Part shown: positions 16,112 through 25,914 of the stretch, piece after piece
Numbering within the stretch: position 1 is the stretch's first letter
Layout: each line of letters begins with the position of its first letter
Assembly: GCA_963677135.2 (NCBI GenBank)
Contig: CAXXLS010000017.1
Coordinates: 310,001-374,000 of the forward strand
Source of the DNA: Seleniibacterium sp963677135
Lineage (GTDB): Bacteria > Desulfobacterota > Desulfuromonadia > Desulfuromonadales > Geopsychrobacteraceae
Direction: 5' to 3'
Length of the DNA: 64,000 nt
Notes under the pieces: generated by a model
What the model was told of the DNA's origin: nothing
The model's input: only the letters and a program-made list of their open reading frames with translations
Databases searched by the model: none
Program-made: the position numbers and the translations under genes

Positions 16112-17809
16112 ATGGAGTTGACCGGGTCACAAATTTTACTTGAATGTTTAAAGCTCGAGGGGGTCGACACCGTGTTCGGTTACCCCGGCGGTGCGGTCAT
16201 AAACATTTATGACGATCTGTACGATTCGTCCATAAGGCACATTCTTACCCGACATGAGCAGGCCGCCGTGCATGCGGCGGATGGTTACGCCCGCAGCACC
16301 GGCAAGGTCGGTGTTGCCATCGCGACCAGCGGTCCCGGGGCGACCAATACCGTCACAGGTATCGCCACCGCCTACATGGATTCCATTCCGATGGTTGTGA
16401 TTACCGGTCAGGTACCGACTCCTCTGATCGGCAACGACGCCTTTCAGGAGGCCGATATCTGCGGTATGACCAGGACCTGCACCAAGCATAATTATCTGGT
16501 GAAGGATATCCGCGACCTTGCCAGAACCGTCAAGGAAGCTTTTTATATCGCCCGCACCGGCCGTCCGGGTCCCGTACTGATCGATCTTCCCAAAGATATC
16601 CAGATCGCCAGGCATAAATTCTCTTATCCCGACCGGGTCAGTCTGCGTGGTTACAAACCGACCTACAGCGGCAACTTCAGGCAGATCGAAAAGGCGGCCA
16701 AGATGATCCTTGCCGCCCGCAAGCCCCTGCTTTACATCGGGGGCGGCATCAACCTGTCGGCGGCCAATGATGAATTGCTGAAACTGGCAGAACAGACCCG
16801 GATTCCCGTCACCACGACCCTGATGGCGATGGCGGCGTTTCCGCAGCGGCATCCCCTGGCCTTGGGGATGCTCGGTATGCACGGCACCTTTTACGCGAAC
16901 ATGTCGGTGGCCGAGTGCGACCTTCTCATTGCCGTGGGCGCCCGATTTGACGATCGGGTGACCGGTCGTATCGACTGTTTTGCCGAAAAGGCCAAGATCA
17001 TCCATGTCGATATCGACCCGACCTCCATTCACAAAAATGTTGCCGTCGATCTGCCGATTGTCGGCGATCTGAAGGATGTTCTCGGCAAATTGTCGGGTAG
17101 TCTCAACCAGAAGCCCGAATTGCTCGAGGATATGATCGAGGCGTCCGCAAGCTGGCGGGAGATGATCGAAGGCTGGAAAGCCGCCCACCCCATGATCTAT
17201 CAGCATTCCGAAAGCGTCATCAAGCCGCAGTATGTTATCGAGAAAATTCGTGAACTGACGGCTGACGATGCGATTATTACCACCGAGGTGGGTCAGCACC
17301 AGATGTGGGCGGCGCAATTCTACAGTTTTACCCGGCCCAGAACGTTCCTCACTTCGGGAGGACTGGGGACCATGGGATTCGGTCTCCCGGCGGCCCTCGG
17401 CGCTCAGGTGGCGTGTCCCGACCGTCAGGTTGTCGACATCTCCGGTGACGGCTCGTTTCAGATGAATTCGCAGGAACTCGCGACTCTGGTGCAATACAAG
17501 CTGCCGGTCAAAATCGCGATTCTCAACAACAACTATCTCGGCATGGTGCGGCAGTGGCAGCAGATGTTCTTTGACAAACGCTACAGCCAGACCCCCATGG
17601 AAGTGCCCATCGATTTCATCAAACTGGCCGAGGCTTACGGGGCTGCCGGCCTGGAGGCGACCAGGGTGGACGAGGTCGAACAGACCATCCGCAAGGCCCT
17701 GGATATTCCCGGCCCGGTCCTGATGAATTTCCAGGTATGTCGTGAAGAGAATGTGCTGCCGATGGTTCCGGCCGGAAAGGCCATCCATGAAATGGTCCTG
17801 GCTTCCTGA
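16112..17809 (+). CDS. ilvB: Acetolactate synthase large (catalytic) subunit
   Basis: ThDP/FAD enzyme that condenses two pyruvates, or pyruvate and 2-oxobutyrate, in the first common step of Val/Leu/Ile synthesis. 565 residues. E49 in the RHEQAA motif activates ThDP, SGPGATN follows, and the C-terminal ThDP motif is SGDGSFQMNS...LNNNYLGMV. The start ATG 16112 has AGGAGGATC directly upstream; an upstream frame from 16010 is not family-like. It is followed 44 bp later by the regulatory subunit ilvN. Confidence 0.97.
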   Translation: MELTGSQILLECLKLEGVDTVFGYPGGAVINIYDDLYDSSIRHILTRHEQAAVHAADGYARSTGKVGVAIATSGPGATNTVTGIATAYMDSIPMVVITGQVPTPLIGNDAFQEADICGMTRTCTKHNYLVKDIRDLARTVKEAFYIARTGRPGPVLIDLPKDIQIARHKFSYPDRVSLRGYKPTYSGNFRQIEKAAKMILAARKPLLYIGGGINLSAANDELLKLAEQTRIPVTTTLMAMAAFPQRHPLALGMLGMHGTFYANMSVAECDLLIAVGARFDDRVTGRIDCFAEKAKIIHVDIDPTSIHKNVAVDLPIVGDLKDVLGKLSGSLNQKPELLEDMIEASASWREMIEGWKAAHPMIYQHSESVIKPQYVIEKIRELTADDAIITTEVGQHQMWAAQFYSFTRPRTFLTSGGLGTMGFGLPAALGAQVACPDRQVVDISGDGSFQMNSQELATLVQYKLPVKIAILNNNYLGMVRQWQQMFFDKRYSQTPMEVPIDFIKLAEAYGAAGLEATRVDEVEQTIRKALDIPGPVLMNFQVCREENVLPMVPAGKAIHEMVLAS

Positions 17810-17853
17810 TCCTTTTATTGGTCTGATTCTTTAGCTTTAGTGGATGGGTAGAG

Positions 17854-18345
17854 ATGAAACATACGATTTCTGTTCTGGTTGAAAATGAATTTGGCGTTCT
17901 GTCGCGGATATCGAGCCTGTTTTCCGGTCGTGGATTCAATATCGAAAGTCTTTCCGTCGCGCCAACCCTGGATCCTGAAACCTCCCGCATGACCATTGTC
18001 ACCCGTGGCGATGACCGGATTATCGAGCAGATCACCAAGCAGTTGAACAAGCTCATTTCCACCATCAAGGTCGTTGATTTCACCGGGGGGGATTTTATCG
18101 AACGTGAACTCGCCCTTATCAAGGTCGCCACGGAGGCGGAAACCAGGGCCGAAGCGCTGCGGATCGTCGATATTTTCCGGGCCAAGGTTATCGACGTGAC
18201 CCCCAAGTCCTACACCATAGAGATTACTGGCAGTCCCAAGAAGGTCGATGGTATACTTGAATTGCTGCGCCCCATGGGGATCAAGGAAGTTGTGCGTTCC
18301 GGCCCCGTGGTCATCGGTCGCGGAGCGAAAGGTGTTGCCGGCTGA
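17854..18345 (+). CDS. ilvN: Acetolactate synthase small (regulatory) subunit
   Basis: ACT-domain subunit that raises IlvB activity and confers valine feedback inhibition. 163 residues: an ACT domain (about 3-78) beginning HTISVLVENEFGVLSRISSLFSGRGFN, then the ALS small-subunit C-terminal domain (about 85-160) with DVTPKSYTIEITG. Its partner ilvB is immediately upstream. Downstream is psd, not ilvC; in Geobacter relatives I would expect ilvC close by. Confidence 0.97.
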   Translation: MKHTISVLVENEFGVLSRISSLFSGRGFNIESLSVAPTLDPETSRMTIVTRGDDRIIEQITKQLNKLISTIKVVDFTGGDFIERELALIKVATEAETRAEALRIVDIFRAKVIDVTPKSYTIEITGSPKKVDGILELLRPMGIKEVVRSGPVVIGRGAKGVAG

Positions 18346-18377
18346 TTGCGCCACTTTCCCAGGAGACGAATAGAATA

Positions 18378-19022
18378 ATGCAGAATCACAACCAGCCAAT
18401 TGCCAAAGAAGGATATCCCTTTATTGCCCTGTTCGGTTTTGTGACTCTGGTCTTTGCCCTGCTGGGCTGGACCTTTTTTACCTTGCTGCTGCTGGCCTTG
18501 ACCCTGTTCAGCGTCTACTTTTTCCGGAATCCGGAGCGCGTCACTCCTCAGGGGGACGACCTGGTGGTCGCTCCGGCTGATGGCAAGGTCATCTTTGTCG
18601 GCGATGTTGATGAAGAGCGTTTCTTCAAACAGCGGGTCACCAAGGTCAGTATCTTCATGTCGGTTTTCGATGTGCATGTCAACCGTGCCCCCTGTTCAGG
18701 AAAAGTCATCGACATGTATTATCAGAAAGGGGATTTCATCAACGCCTCTTACGACAAGGCCAGCGAGCGCAATGAACAATCCGGTATTTTCCTGGAAACC
18801 GATGCTGGGAACCGGATTCTTTTTGTTCAGATAGCGGGTCTGATCGCCCGCCGCATCGTGACCTACCCGGTGATCGGCAGTCTGCTCAAAAAAGGCGACC
18901 GCTACGGTCTGATCCGTTTCGGATCCCGGGTCGATATCTATTTTCCTCAGCACAGCGACGTCACCATCACCCTTGGTGAGCGGACCGTTGCTGGCGAAAC
19001 CGTATTAGGAACACTGCCTTGA
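18378..19022 (+). CDS. psd: Phosphatidylserine decarboxylase proenzyme, short form
   Basis: Membrane-bound pyruvoyl enzyme converting phosphatidylserine to phosphatidylethanolamine. The 214-residue short (PSD-A) type. Two N-terminal hydrophobic helices (about 14-48) anchor it, and FMSVFDVHVNRAP near 93-105 is the catalytic region. FGSRVDIYFP contains the self-cleavage Gly182-Ser183 bond that generates the pyruvoyl group. ATG 18378 follows GGAG. It overlaps pssA, which makes its substrate. Confidence 0.96.
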   Translation: MQNHNQPIAKEGYPFIALFGFVTLVFALLGWTFFTLLLLALTLFSVYFFRNPERVTPQGDDLVVAPADGKVIFVGDVDEERFFKQRVTKVSIFMSVFDVHVNRAPCSGKVIDMYYQKGDFINASYDKASERNEQSGIFLETDAGNRILFVQIAGLIARRIVTYPVIGSLLKKGDRYGLIRFGSRVDIYFPQHSDVTITLGERTVAGETVLGTLP

Positions 19023-19795
19023 ACGAAGAAGAATGCCTGCGTAACGAAAAGCGCGAGAATCTGCGCAAAGGGGTTTATTTGCTTCCCAACCTGATCACGG
19101 CCGGGGGAATTTTTGCCGGTTTTTACGTGATTATCGCATCGACCAGCGGAGAGTATCAGAAAGCCGCCTGGTTTATCATGCTGGCAGCGGTCTTTGATGG
19201 CCTTGACGGCAAGGTGGCCCGGTTGACAGGGACCGCCAGTAAGTTCGGGGTCGAACTCGATTCCCTGGCGGATGTCATTTCGTTCGGGGTCGCGCCCGGG
19301 GTGCTGCTCTACGAATGGGCGCTGCGCCCCTTCGGCAAGCTGGGATGGCTGGCAGCCTTCTTGTATGTCATCTGCGGGGCGTTGCGGCTGGCCCGTTTCA
19401 ATGTCCAGGTGTCGACGGTCGAGTCGCGCCGCTTTATCGGGATGCCGATTCCTGCTGCGGCCTGCATCGTTGCGACCTGCGTCCTGCTGTTCTACGAACT
19501 CGGCGGAACCGGGACGGTCAAGATGGTGTCCATGGTGATCCTGGTTTTTCTGTTGGCCTTCCTGATGGTCAGCAACATCAAGTACCTGTCTTTAAAGGAT
19601 CCCGAATTGTTCAAGCGGCAGCCCTTTATCATGCTGGTGCTGGCGATCATTATGCTGATTGTCATCGTTGCCAAACCTGAAGTGATGCTGTTCCTGATCG
19701 GTATGGCCTATCTGGTATCCGGTCCTGTCAGTCACTTTTTCGGACGGAAACGATGGCCCGCGAAAAAGGAAACCAACGAACCGGAGGCCGGTTAG
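19019..19795 (+). CDS. pssA: CDP-diacylglycerol-serine O-phosphatidyltransferase
   Basis: Integral-membrane CDP-alcohol phosphotransferase making phosphatidylserine. 258 residues with about eight helices. The family signature is present: DGLDGKVAR, then after eight residues G-VELDSLAD, with all four metal-binding aspartates. It starts at TTG 19019, overlapping psd by 4 bp (TTGA). With cdsA and psd in this window it completes the route from phosphatidate to phosphatidylethanolamine. Confidence 0.96.
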   Translation: MNEEECLRNEKRENLRKGVYLLPNLITAGGIFAGFYVIIASTSGEYQKAAWFIMLAAVFDGLDGKVARLTGTASKFGVELDSLADVISFGVAPGVLLYEWALRPFGKLGWLAAFLYVICGALRLARFNVQVSTVESRRFIGMPIPAAACIVATCVLLFYELGGTGTVKMVSMVILVFLLAFLMVSNIKYLSLKDPELFKRQPFIMLVLAIIMLIVIVAKPEVMLFLIGMAYLVSGPVSHFFGRKRWPAKKETNEPEAG

Positions 19796-19894
19796 TTGAG
19801 CAGCCCCGCCCAGGGGAGATTGGAAAATGAGCGAAGCCTTTAAAATTTCTTGACTTGCTTGACCGTTTCGGTTTCAATCAATTTTCAATCAAAT

Positions 19895-20138
19895 GCTGTG
19901 AAGAGGAGTAGTAGGACATCTCGCCCGTTCAAGAGAGCCGGTGGTCGCTGCAAACCGGTACGGAGGATGCTGAACTCGCCTTGGAGCTGTTGAAGTGAAG
20001 CCTTCGGGTTAGCTTCGATCGTGAGCCTGCGTAAAGGGTCAAAGAAGGTTTTAACAGCACATGTTAAAACGAATCAGGGTGGTACCGCGAAGCTCAAAGC
20101 TCTCGCCCCTGTTTTTAGACAGGGCGAGAGCTTTTTTT
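19895..20138 (+). promoter_or_regulatory. Leucine-specific T-box riboswitch controlling leuACD
   Basis: The hallmark T-box sequence AGGGTGGTACCGCG lies at 20076-20089. Stem I carries AGAGGAGTAGTA near its base and a GCCGGTGG...ACCGGT distal stem. The specifier is GAA-CTC-GCC, with CTC (19975-19977), a leucine codon. The T-box bulge TGGT would pair with the ACCA end of uncharged tRNA-Leu. A terminator follows (about 20096-20138: AGCTCTCGCCC / GGGCGAGAGCT then a T-run) and competes with the antiterminator. Low charged tRNA-Leu should therefore switch on leuA transcription. Confidence 0.93.
20096..20138 (+). terminator. T-box regulated terminator
   Basis: Arms AAAGCTCTCGCCCCTGT (20096-20112) and ACAGGGCGAGAGCTTT (20119-20134), with one bulged C, are followed by a run of T. 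It overlaps the region that pairs with the T-box in the antiterminator. Confidence 0.88.
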
Positions 20139-20277
20139 ATTTAACACCGTGAAAGGGGGTGGTTCTGTAGTGGAATCTGACCTGAGTGACCTGTTAAGAG
20201 AGAATCAATTTATTCAGAGAATCGTTATGAACTGCCCCGGAAAAAGATGATCGGGGCTTCAGTCAAAGGAGCCTGAC

Positions 20278-21816
<1,539 letters not shown>

Positions 21817-21851
21817 TTGGTTGTTTCATGAACAGATAAACAGGAGATTTC

Positions 21852-23135
21852 ATGGGTAGGACATTAGCAGAGAAGATTTTTGACAGTCATTTGCGTGACG
21901 AGCCCTTTCCGGGGACCAAGGTTCTGGATCTCGATCGGGTTCTGTGTCACGAAATCACCACGCCGGTGGCCATTGCCGATCTGGTCTGGCGTGACAAGGA
22001 CCGGGTTTTTGACAAGGACAAGATCAAGGTCGTTATCGACCACGTGACCCCGTCCAAAGATTCCAAGACCGCAACCCAGGCCAAGATCCTGCGCGACTGG
22101 GCCCGGCGCCATGATATTCCCGACTTCTTTGACGTCGGCCGCAACGGCGTTTGCCATGCCATCTTCCCGGAGAAGGGCTATATCCGTCCGGGCTTCACCG
22201 TCATCATGGGGGACAGCCATACCTGTACCCATGGCGCTTTCGGCGCTTTTGCCGCCGGAGTCGGAACCACCGACCTGGAGGTCGGCATTCTGAAAGGGGT
22301 CTGCGCTTTTCGCGAGCCGGCCACCATTCGCGTCAACCTGATCGGGACCCTTTCCAGCGGGGTTTATGCCAAGGATGTGATTCTCCACGTCATCTCCCTG
22401 CTCGGTGTGAACGGCGCCACTGATCATGTTATTGAATTCCGTGGGCCGGTTGTCGATGCCATGAGCATGGAAGCGCGTATGACCCTGTGCAATATGGCCA
22501 TCGAGGCCGGTGGCACTTCCGGCATCTGTATGCCCGATATGGTCACGGTCGACTATCTGTGGGACTTCATCAAGAATGATTACTCCGACAAGGAGGCGGC
22601 GCTGGCCGACTACGAGCAGTGGGTTTCAGATGATGATGCGGTTTATGCGAAGGTACTGGATGTCGATGTCTCCGCCCTTGAGCCCCAGGTGACCTACGAC
22701 TACAAACCGGACTGTGTCAAAGCCGTTTCCGAACTGGCCGGGACTCCGGTGGACCAGGTCTATATCGGGACCTGCACCAACGGCCGTATCGAAGATCTGC
22801 GCCAGGCTGCAGAGATCCTCAGGGGACGTAAAATTGCCGACTCCGTGCGTGGCATCGTATCTCCGGCGACTCCGAAGATTTTCAACGACGCTTTGGAAGA
22901 GGGGATTATCCAGGTCTTCATGGACGCCGGTTTCTGTGTGACCAATCCGACCTGCGGCGCCTGTCTCGGGATGAGTAATGGCGTCCTCGCCGAAGGCGAG
23001 GTCTGCGCTTCAACCAGCAACCGCAACTTTAACGGGCGTATGGGGAAAGGCGGCATGGTCCACCTGATGAGCCCGGCCACCGCGGCCGCCAGTGCTATTG
23101 CCGGTGTCATCACCGATGCCAGAACCCTCGCCTAG
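21852..23135 (+). CDS. leuC: 3-isopropylmalate dehydratase large subunit
   Basis: Aconitase-family [4Fe-4S] subunit isomerising 2- to 3-isopropylmalate. 427 residues. Cluster cysteines appear in YIGTCTNGRIEDL and in NPTCGACLGMSNG. The DSHTCTHGAFGAFAAGVGTTD stretch is typical. ATG 21852 follows CAGGAG. This is the shorter archaeal/deltaproteobacterial-type LeuC rather than the enterobacterial one of about 465 residues. It pairs with leuD 16 bp downstream. Confidence 0.96.
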   Translation: MGRTLAEKIFDSHLRDEPFPGTKVLDLDRVLCHEITTPVAIADLVWRDKDRVFDKDKIKVVIDHVTPSKDSKTATQAKILRDWARRHDIPDFFDVGRNGVCHAIFPEKGYIRPGFTVIMGDSHTCTHGAFGAFAAGVGTTDLEVGILKGVCAFREPATIRVNLIGTLSSGVYAKDVILHVISLLGVNGATDHVIEFRGPVVDAMSMEARMTLCNMAIEAGGTSGICMPDMVTVDYLWDFIKNDYSDKEAALADYEQWVSDDDAVYAKVLDVDVSALEPQVTYDYKPDCVKAVSELAGTPVDQVYIGTCTNGRIEDLRQAAEILRGRKIADSVRGIVSPATPKIFNDALEEGIIQVFMDAGFCVTNPTCGACLGMSNGVLAEGEVCASTSNRNFNGRMGKGGMVHLMSPATAAASAIAGVITDARTLA

Positions 23136-23151
23136 TTCAGGAGTAGAAACA

Positions 23152-23682
23152 ATGCAGAAGACATTCGGAGGATCGGCTATTTTTCTTGATCGATCCGATA
23201 TCAATACCGACGAGATCATCCCGGCCAAATATCTGACCGAGGTGACCAAAGAGGCTTTGCGCCCCTACATTCTTGAGGATCTGACGCTGGACGGCTTTGA
23301 TCCGAAAGGGGACGAGCTGCAACAGGCCACTGTGATCGTGACCCGCGAAAACTTCGGCTGCGGCTCCTCCCGCGAGCATGCCCCTTGGGTTCTTGAGGTG
23401 AACGATGTTCATACGGTTATCGCCGAAAGCTATGCCCGGATTTTCCGTCAGAACATGTTCAACTGTGGAATGCTTGCCATCGAACTGCCGAAAGAGGATA
23501 TCGACGACCTGATGGCGTTGCGGCAGAATGGACCGGTTTCCGTTTCTGTTGACCTGGACAGCCAGAAGGTGACCGCGGTGTGTGCAGATACGACCAAGGA
23601 ATGCTCTTTCGACATTTCCGCTTTCGACAAAGCCCTGGTCAAGGCCGGCGGTTGGGTCGAATTTGCCGATGCCAGATACTGA
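23152..23682 (+). CDS. leuD: 3-isopropylmalate dehydratase small subunit
   Basis: Swivel domain completing the LeuC active site. 176 residues, the short type paired with the short LeuC. It has FLDRSDINTDEIIPAKYL near the start and the GCGSSREHAPW substrate loop near residue 68. ATG 23152 has CAGGAG upstream; an in-frame extension to 23092 overlaps leuC and is rejected. It ends before a strong bidirectional terminator. Confidence 0.96.
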   Translation: MQKTFGGSAIFLDRSDINTDEIIPAKYLTEVTKEALRPYILEDLTLDGFDPKGDELQQATVIVTRENFGCGSSREHAPWVLEVNDVHTVIAESYARIFRQNMFNCGMLAIELPKEDIDDLMALRQNGPVSVSVDLDSQKVTAVCADTTKECSFDISAFDKALVKAGGWVEFADARY

Positions 23683-23707
23683 TCTGATCGCCTCGGCCCT
23701 CTTTTAA

Positions 23708-23752
23708 GACCGAAAAAAGCCGGCAAGTTGTCCTTGCCGGCTTTTTTCGGTC
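23708..23752. terminator. Bidirectional terminator between leuD and dsbC-like gene
   Basis: 20-bp arms (23708-23727 and 23733-23752; core AAAAAAGCCGGCAAG / CTTGCCGGCTTTTTT) with a 5-nt loop and T/A-runs in both directions. Confidence 0.9.
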
Positions 23753-23768
23753 TGGGAGCGATTGCTCT

Positions 23769-24512
23769 TTAATTGAGGGCATTCTTGCCGATTTCCTCCA
23801 TGAGGCTGTCCAGGGGACGGTAGCCGGGGAGGATGCGGCCGTTGGGCATGATCAGGGTGGGGGTCCCGCGAATACCAAGCTGCTGGGCAAGTTGCAGGTT
23901 CTTCTCTGGCACATCCGTCTGGCAACCCGGCTCGGGAAGGGCTTTCCCCGCAAAGGCCAGCTCCAGTTGCTCCATCGAACTGTTGCAGATAATGGTCCGG
24001 GAAATTTCTTTTGAACTCTGTTTAAAGGGAACGATTTTGATCTTGAAGGTCAGGGACGCATCCTGCTCTATGGCCTGATGAAGAACCTGGTGGAGTTTGC
24101 TGCAGTAAGGACAATGAGGATCCGTGAAGACGATGATGGGATTTTTTCCGTCGGGGTCCCCCAGGGTCAGGGCATCCTCAAGCGGAATTGTCGTCATGTC
24201 GATGGGGTTCAACGCCTGGAACGAGGCCTCGGTGAGATTGACCCTGTCGCTGATTCGAATGATATTGCCGCTGAACAGATAGGTTCCGGTTGCATCGAGA
24301 TAGAGGGGGTAGATTTTTCCCTGCATTTTCATGCCGACCTGATAAATTCCCGGCATCTCCGCGGGCTCGACGGACACGACCTCGCCTTGAATGCCGTTGA
24401 GGATCTCGGTCACCGACTCCTTGGTGAGTGGCTGTTCGCCGCTATCTGCCGCGACGACGGGTCCGCTGGCCATAATCAGCAGCAGGCCTATGAAAGGTAA
24501 CGCTTTACGCAT
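23769..24512 (-). CDS. DsbC-like periplasmic thiol:disulfide interchange protein
   Basis: 247 residues with a signal peptide (about 1-21, ending PVVAA). An N-terminal DsbC/G dimerisation-like region (about 30-95) follows, then a thioredoxin fold with active site C134-P-Y-C137 in FTDPHCPYCSKLH. The cis-proline loop RGTPTLI is near residue 215. Two extra cysteines (ICNSS and PGCQT) resemble the structural disulfide of DsbC. The likely role is disulfide isomerase/reductase in the periplasm; a role in cytochrome maturation is also possible. It lies opposite to the leu genes and splits leuD from leuB. SD AAAGGAG supports ATG 24512. No DsbD is seen here. Confidence 0.85.
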   Translation of the reverse strand: MRKALPFIGLLLIMASGPVVAADSGEQPLTKESVTEILNGIQGEVVSVEPAEMPGIYQVGMKMQGKIYPLYLDATGTYLFSGNIIRISDRVNLTEASFQALNPIDMTTIPLEDALTLGDPDGKNPIIVFTDPHCPYCSKLHQVLHQAIEQDASLTFKIKIVPFKQSSKEISRTIICNSSMEQLELAFAGKALPEPGCQTDVPEKNLQLAQQLGIRGTPTLIMPNGRILPGYRPLDSLMEEIGKNALN

Positions 24513-24602
24513 GACAGACTCCTTTGAAAAGAGATGAAGATGAGGCGAAACCTTAGCATATCCGTGGCTTCCGTGTCAGCACTCACCTCCGCTAAAAAGA
24601 GT

Positions 24603-24631
24603 TTGACAAAAAAACACCCCCTTCCTATAGT
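24603..24631 (+). promoter_or_regulatory. Strong sigma-70-type promoter for leuB
   Basis: A perfect -35 TTGACA (24603-24608), a 17-nt spacer and TATAGT (24626-24631) lie about 100 bp before leuB. It gives leuB expression independent of the T-box. Confidence 0.75.
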
Positions 24632-24730
24632 TTTAGCCGTTTTACAGCCGGGACATCGACCCCGCTGCCATTCGGGGAGACCGGAGGTGACGGGCCAGTA
24701 TTTAAATTCAGACAGGAGCGAAATGCAGTT

Positions 24731-25822
24731 ATGGCACAGAATTTCAAAATAGCAGTATTGCCGGGGGACGGTATCGGACCGGAGGTCATGGCCGAGGCGT
24801 TGAAGGTTCTCGATGCGATTGAAACCAAGTATGGGGTCTCTTTTGAAAGAACCTTTGCCAATGTCGGTGGGGCCGGCATTGATAACGAAGGTAAGGCCCT
24901 TCCGGATACGACCGTTGACATCTGTAAAAATTCCGATGCCATTCTGTTCGGCAGCGTCGGGGGCCCCAAGTGGGAACACCTTCCGCCCAAGGAACAGCCC
25001 GAGCGCGGCGCGCTGCTGCCCCTGCGGAAAATTTTCGGGCTGTTCTGCAACTTTCGTCCGGCCATTGTTTTTCCGGCTCTGGCCAGTGCCTCCAGCCTCA
25101 AGCAGGAGGTCGTGGACGGAGGATTCGATCTGCTTGTCGTCCGGGAACTGACTGGTGATATCTATTTCGCTGAACCCAAGGGGATCGAAGGGGAGGGGGC
25201 GGAAAGAACCGGCTTCGATACCATGAAATATTCCGAGGCCGAAGTTGAGCGCATCGCCCATATCGCTTTCGAAGCGGCTCGCAAGAGAAGTCGCAAGGTC
25301 TGTTCCATCGATAAGGCCAATGTTCTGTCGACATCGATCCTCTGGCGTGAAGTTGTCGAACGGGTCGGCAAGCAGTATCCCGACGTCGAACTGACCCACA
25401 TGTATGTCGACAATGCCGCCATGCAGCTGGTCCGCTGGCCGAAACAGTTCGACGTTTTGCTGTGCGGCAACATGTTTGGCGACATTATTTCCGACGAAGC
25501 CGCCATGTTGACGGGCTCTCTCGGCATGCTGCCGTCAGCCTCCCTGGCCGAGGGGAGTTTCGGCATGTATGAGCCTTCCGGTGGGAGTGCTCCCGATATC
25601 GCCGGACAGGGGATCGCCAACCCCATCGCCCAGATTATGTCCATGGCTATGATGCTGCGTTATTCCTTCAATATGGACGCTGCTGCCGATGACATCAACA
25701 CGGCGGTCGAGCAGGTGCTCAATGCCGGCTATCGGACCATCGATATCTACCAGGGGCGCGAAGGCGAGAAAAAGGTCAACACGGCCGAGATGGGTGACGC
25801 GATTATCGCCCGTTTGGGCTGA
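24731..25822 (+). CDS. leuB: 3-isopropylmalate dehydrogenase
   Basis: NAD-dependent oxidative decarboxylation of 3-isopropylmalate, third step of leucine synthesis. 363 residues. It starts KIAVLPGDGIGPEVMAEALKVLD, with RELTGDIYFAEPKG near residue 140 and the metal/NAD region MFGDIISDEAAMLTGSLGMLPSASL. It is separated from leuACD by the opposite-strand dsbC-like gene and has its own promoter. In Geobacter, as I recall, leuB is also detached and lies by the truA-rplM-rpsI genes, as here. Confidence 0.97.
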   Translation: MAQNFKIAVLPGDGIGPEVMAEALKVLDAIETKYGVSFERTFANVGGAGIDNEGKALPDTTVDICKNSDAILFGSVGGPKWEHLPPKEQPERGALLPLRKIFGLFCNFRPAIVFPALASASSLKQEVVDGGFDLLVVRELTGDIYFAEPKGIEGEGAERTGFDTMKYSEAEVERIAHIAFEAARKRSRKVCSIDKANVLSTSILWREVVERVGKQYPDVELTHMYVDNAAMQLVRWPKQFDVLLCGNMFGDIISDEAAMLTGSLGMLPSASLAEGSFGMYEPSGGSAPDIAGQGIANPIAQIMSMAMMLRYSFNMDAAADDINTAVEQVLNAGYRTIDIYQGREGEKKVNTAEMGDAIIARLG

Positions 25823-25874
25823 AGTCTCCTGCTCACGCATCGCATACGCGAAATGACAGCAACGGATGTTTTTG

Positions 25875-25900
25875 AAAGGGAGCCGCAAGGCTCCCTTTTG
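25875..25900 (+). terminator. Terminator after leuB
   Basis: AAAGGGAGCC (25875-25884), GCAA loop, GGCTCCCTTT (25889-25898), TT. A compact stable hairpin with a short T-run. Confidence 0.8.
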
Positions 25901-25914
25901 TCACTGTAACGGAT

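Larger units (their letters stand above)
19796..20277 (+). other. 482-bp leader region between pssA and leuA
   Basis: Contains TTGACT (19850-19855) and TTGACC (19859-19864) as weak -35 candidates, then the T-box riboswitch with its terminator to about 20138. After the terminator lie about 140 nt of untranslated leader. These include a small hairpin with CCCCG/CGGGG arms around 20236-20258, before the leuA ribosome site AAAGGAG. Confidence 0.6.

Noticed and set aside
16148..17788. 546-residue frame antisense to ilvB
   Set aside because: It lies wholly opposite a securely identified gene, has no family motifs, and is expected from GC-biased codon use.
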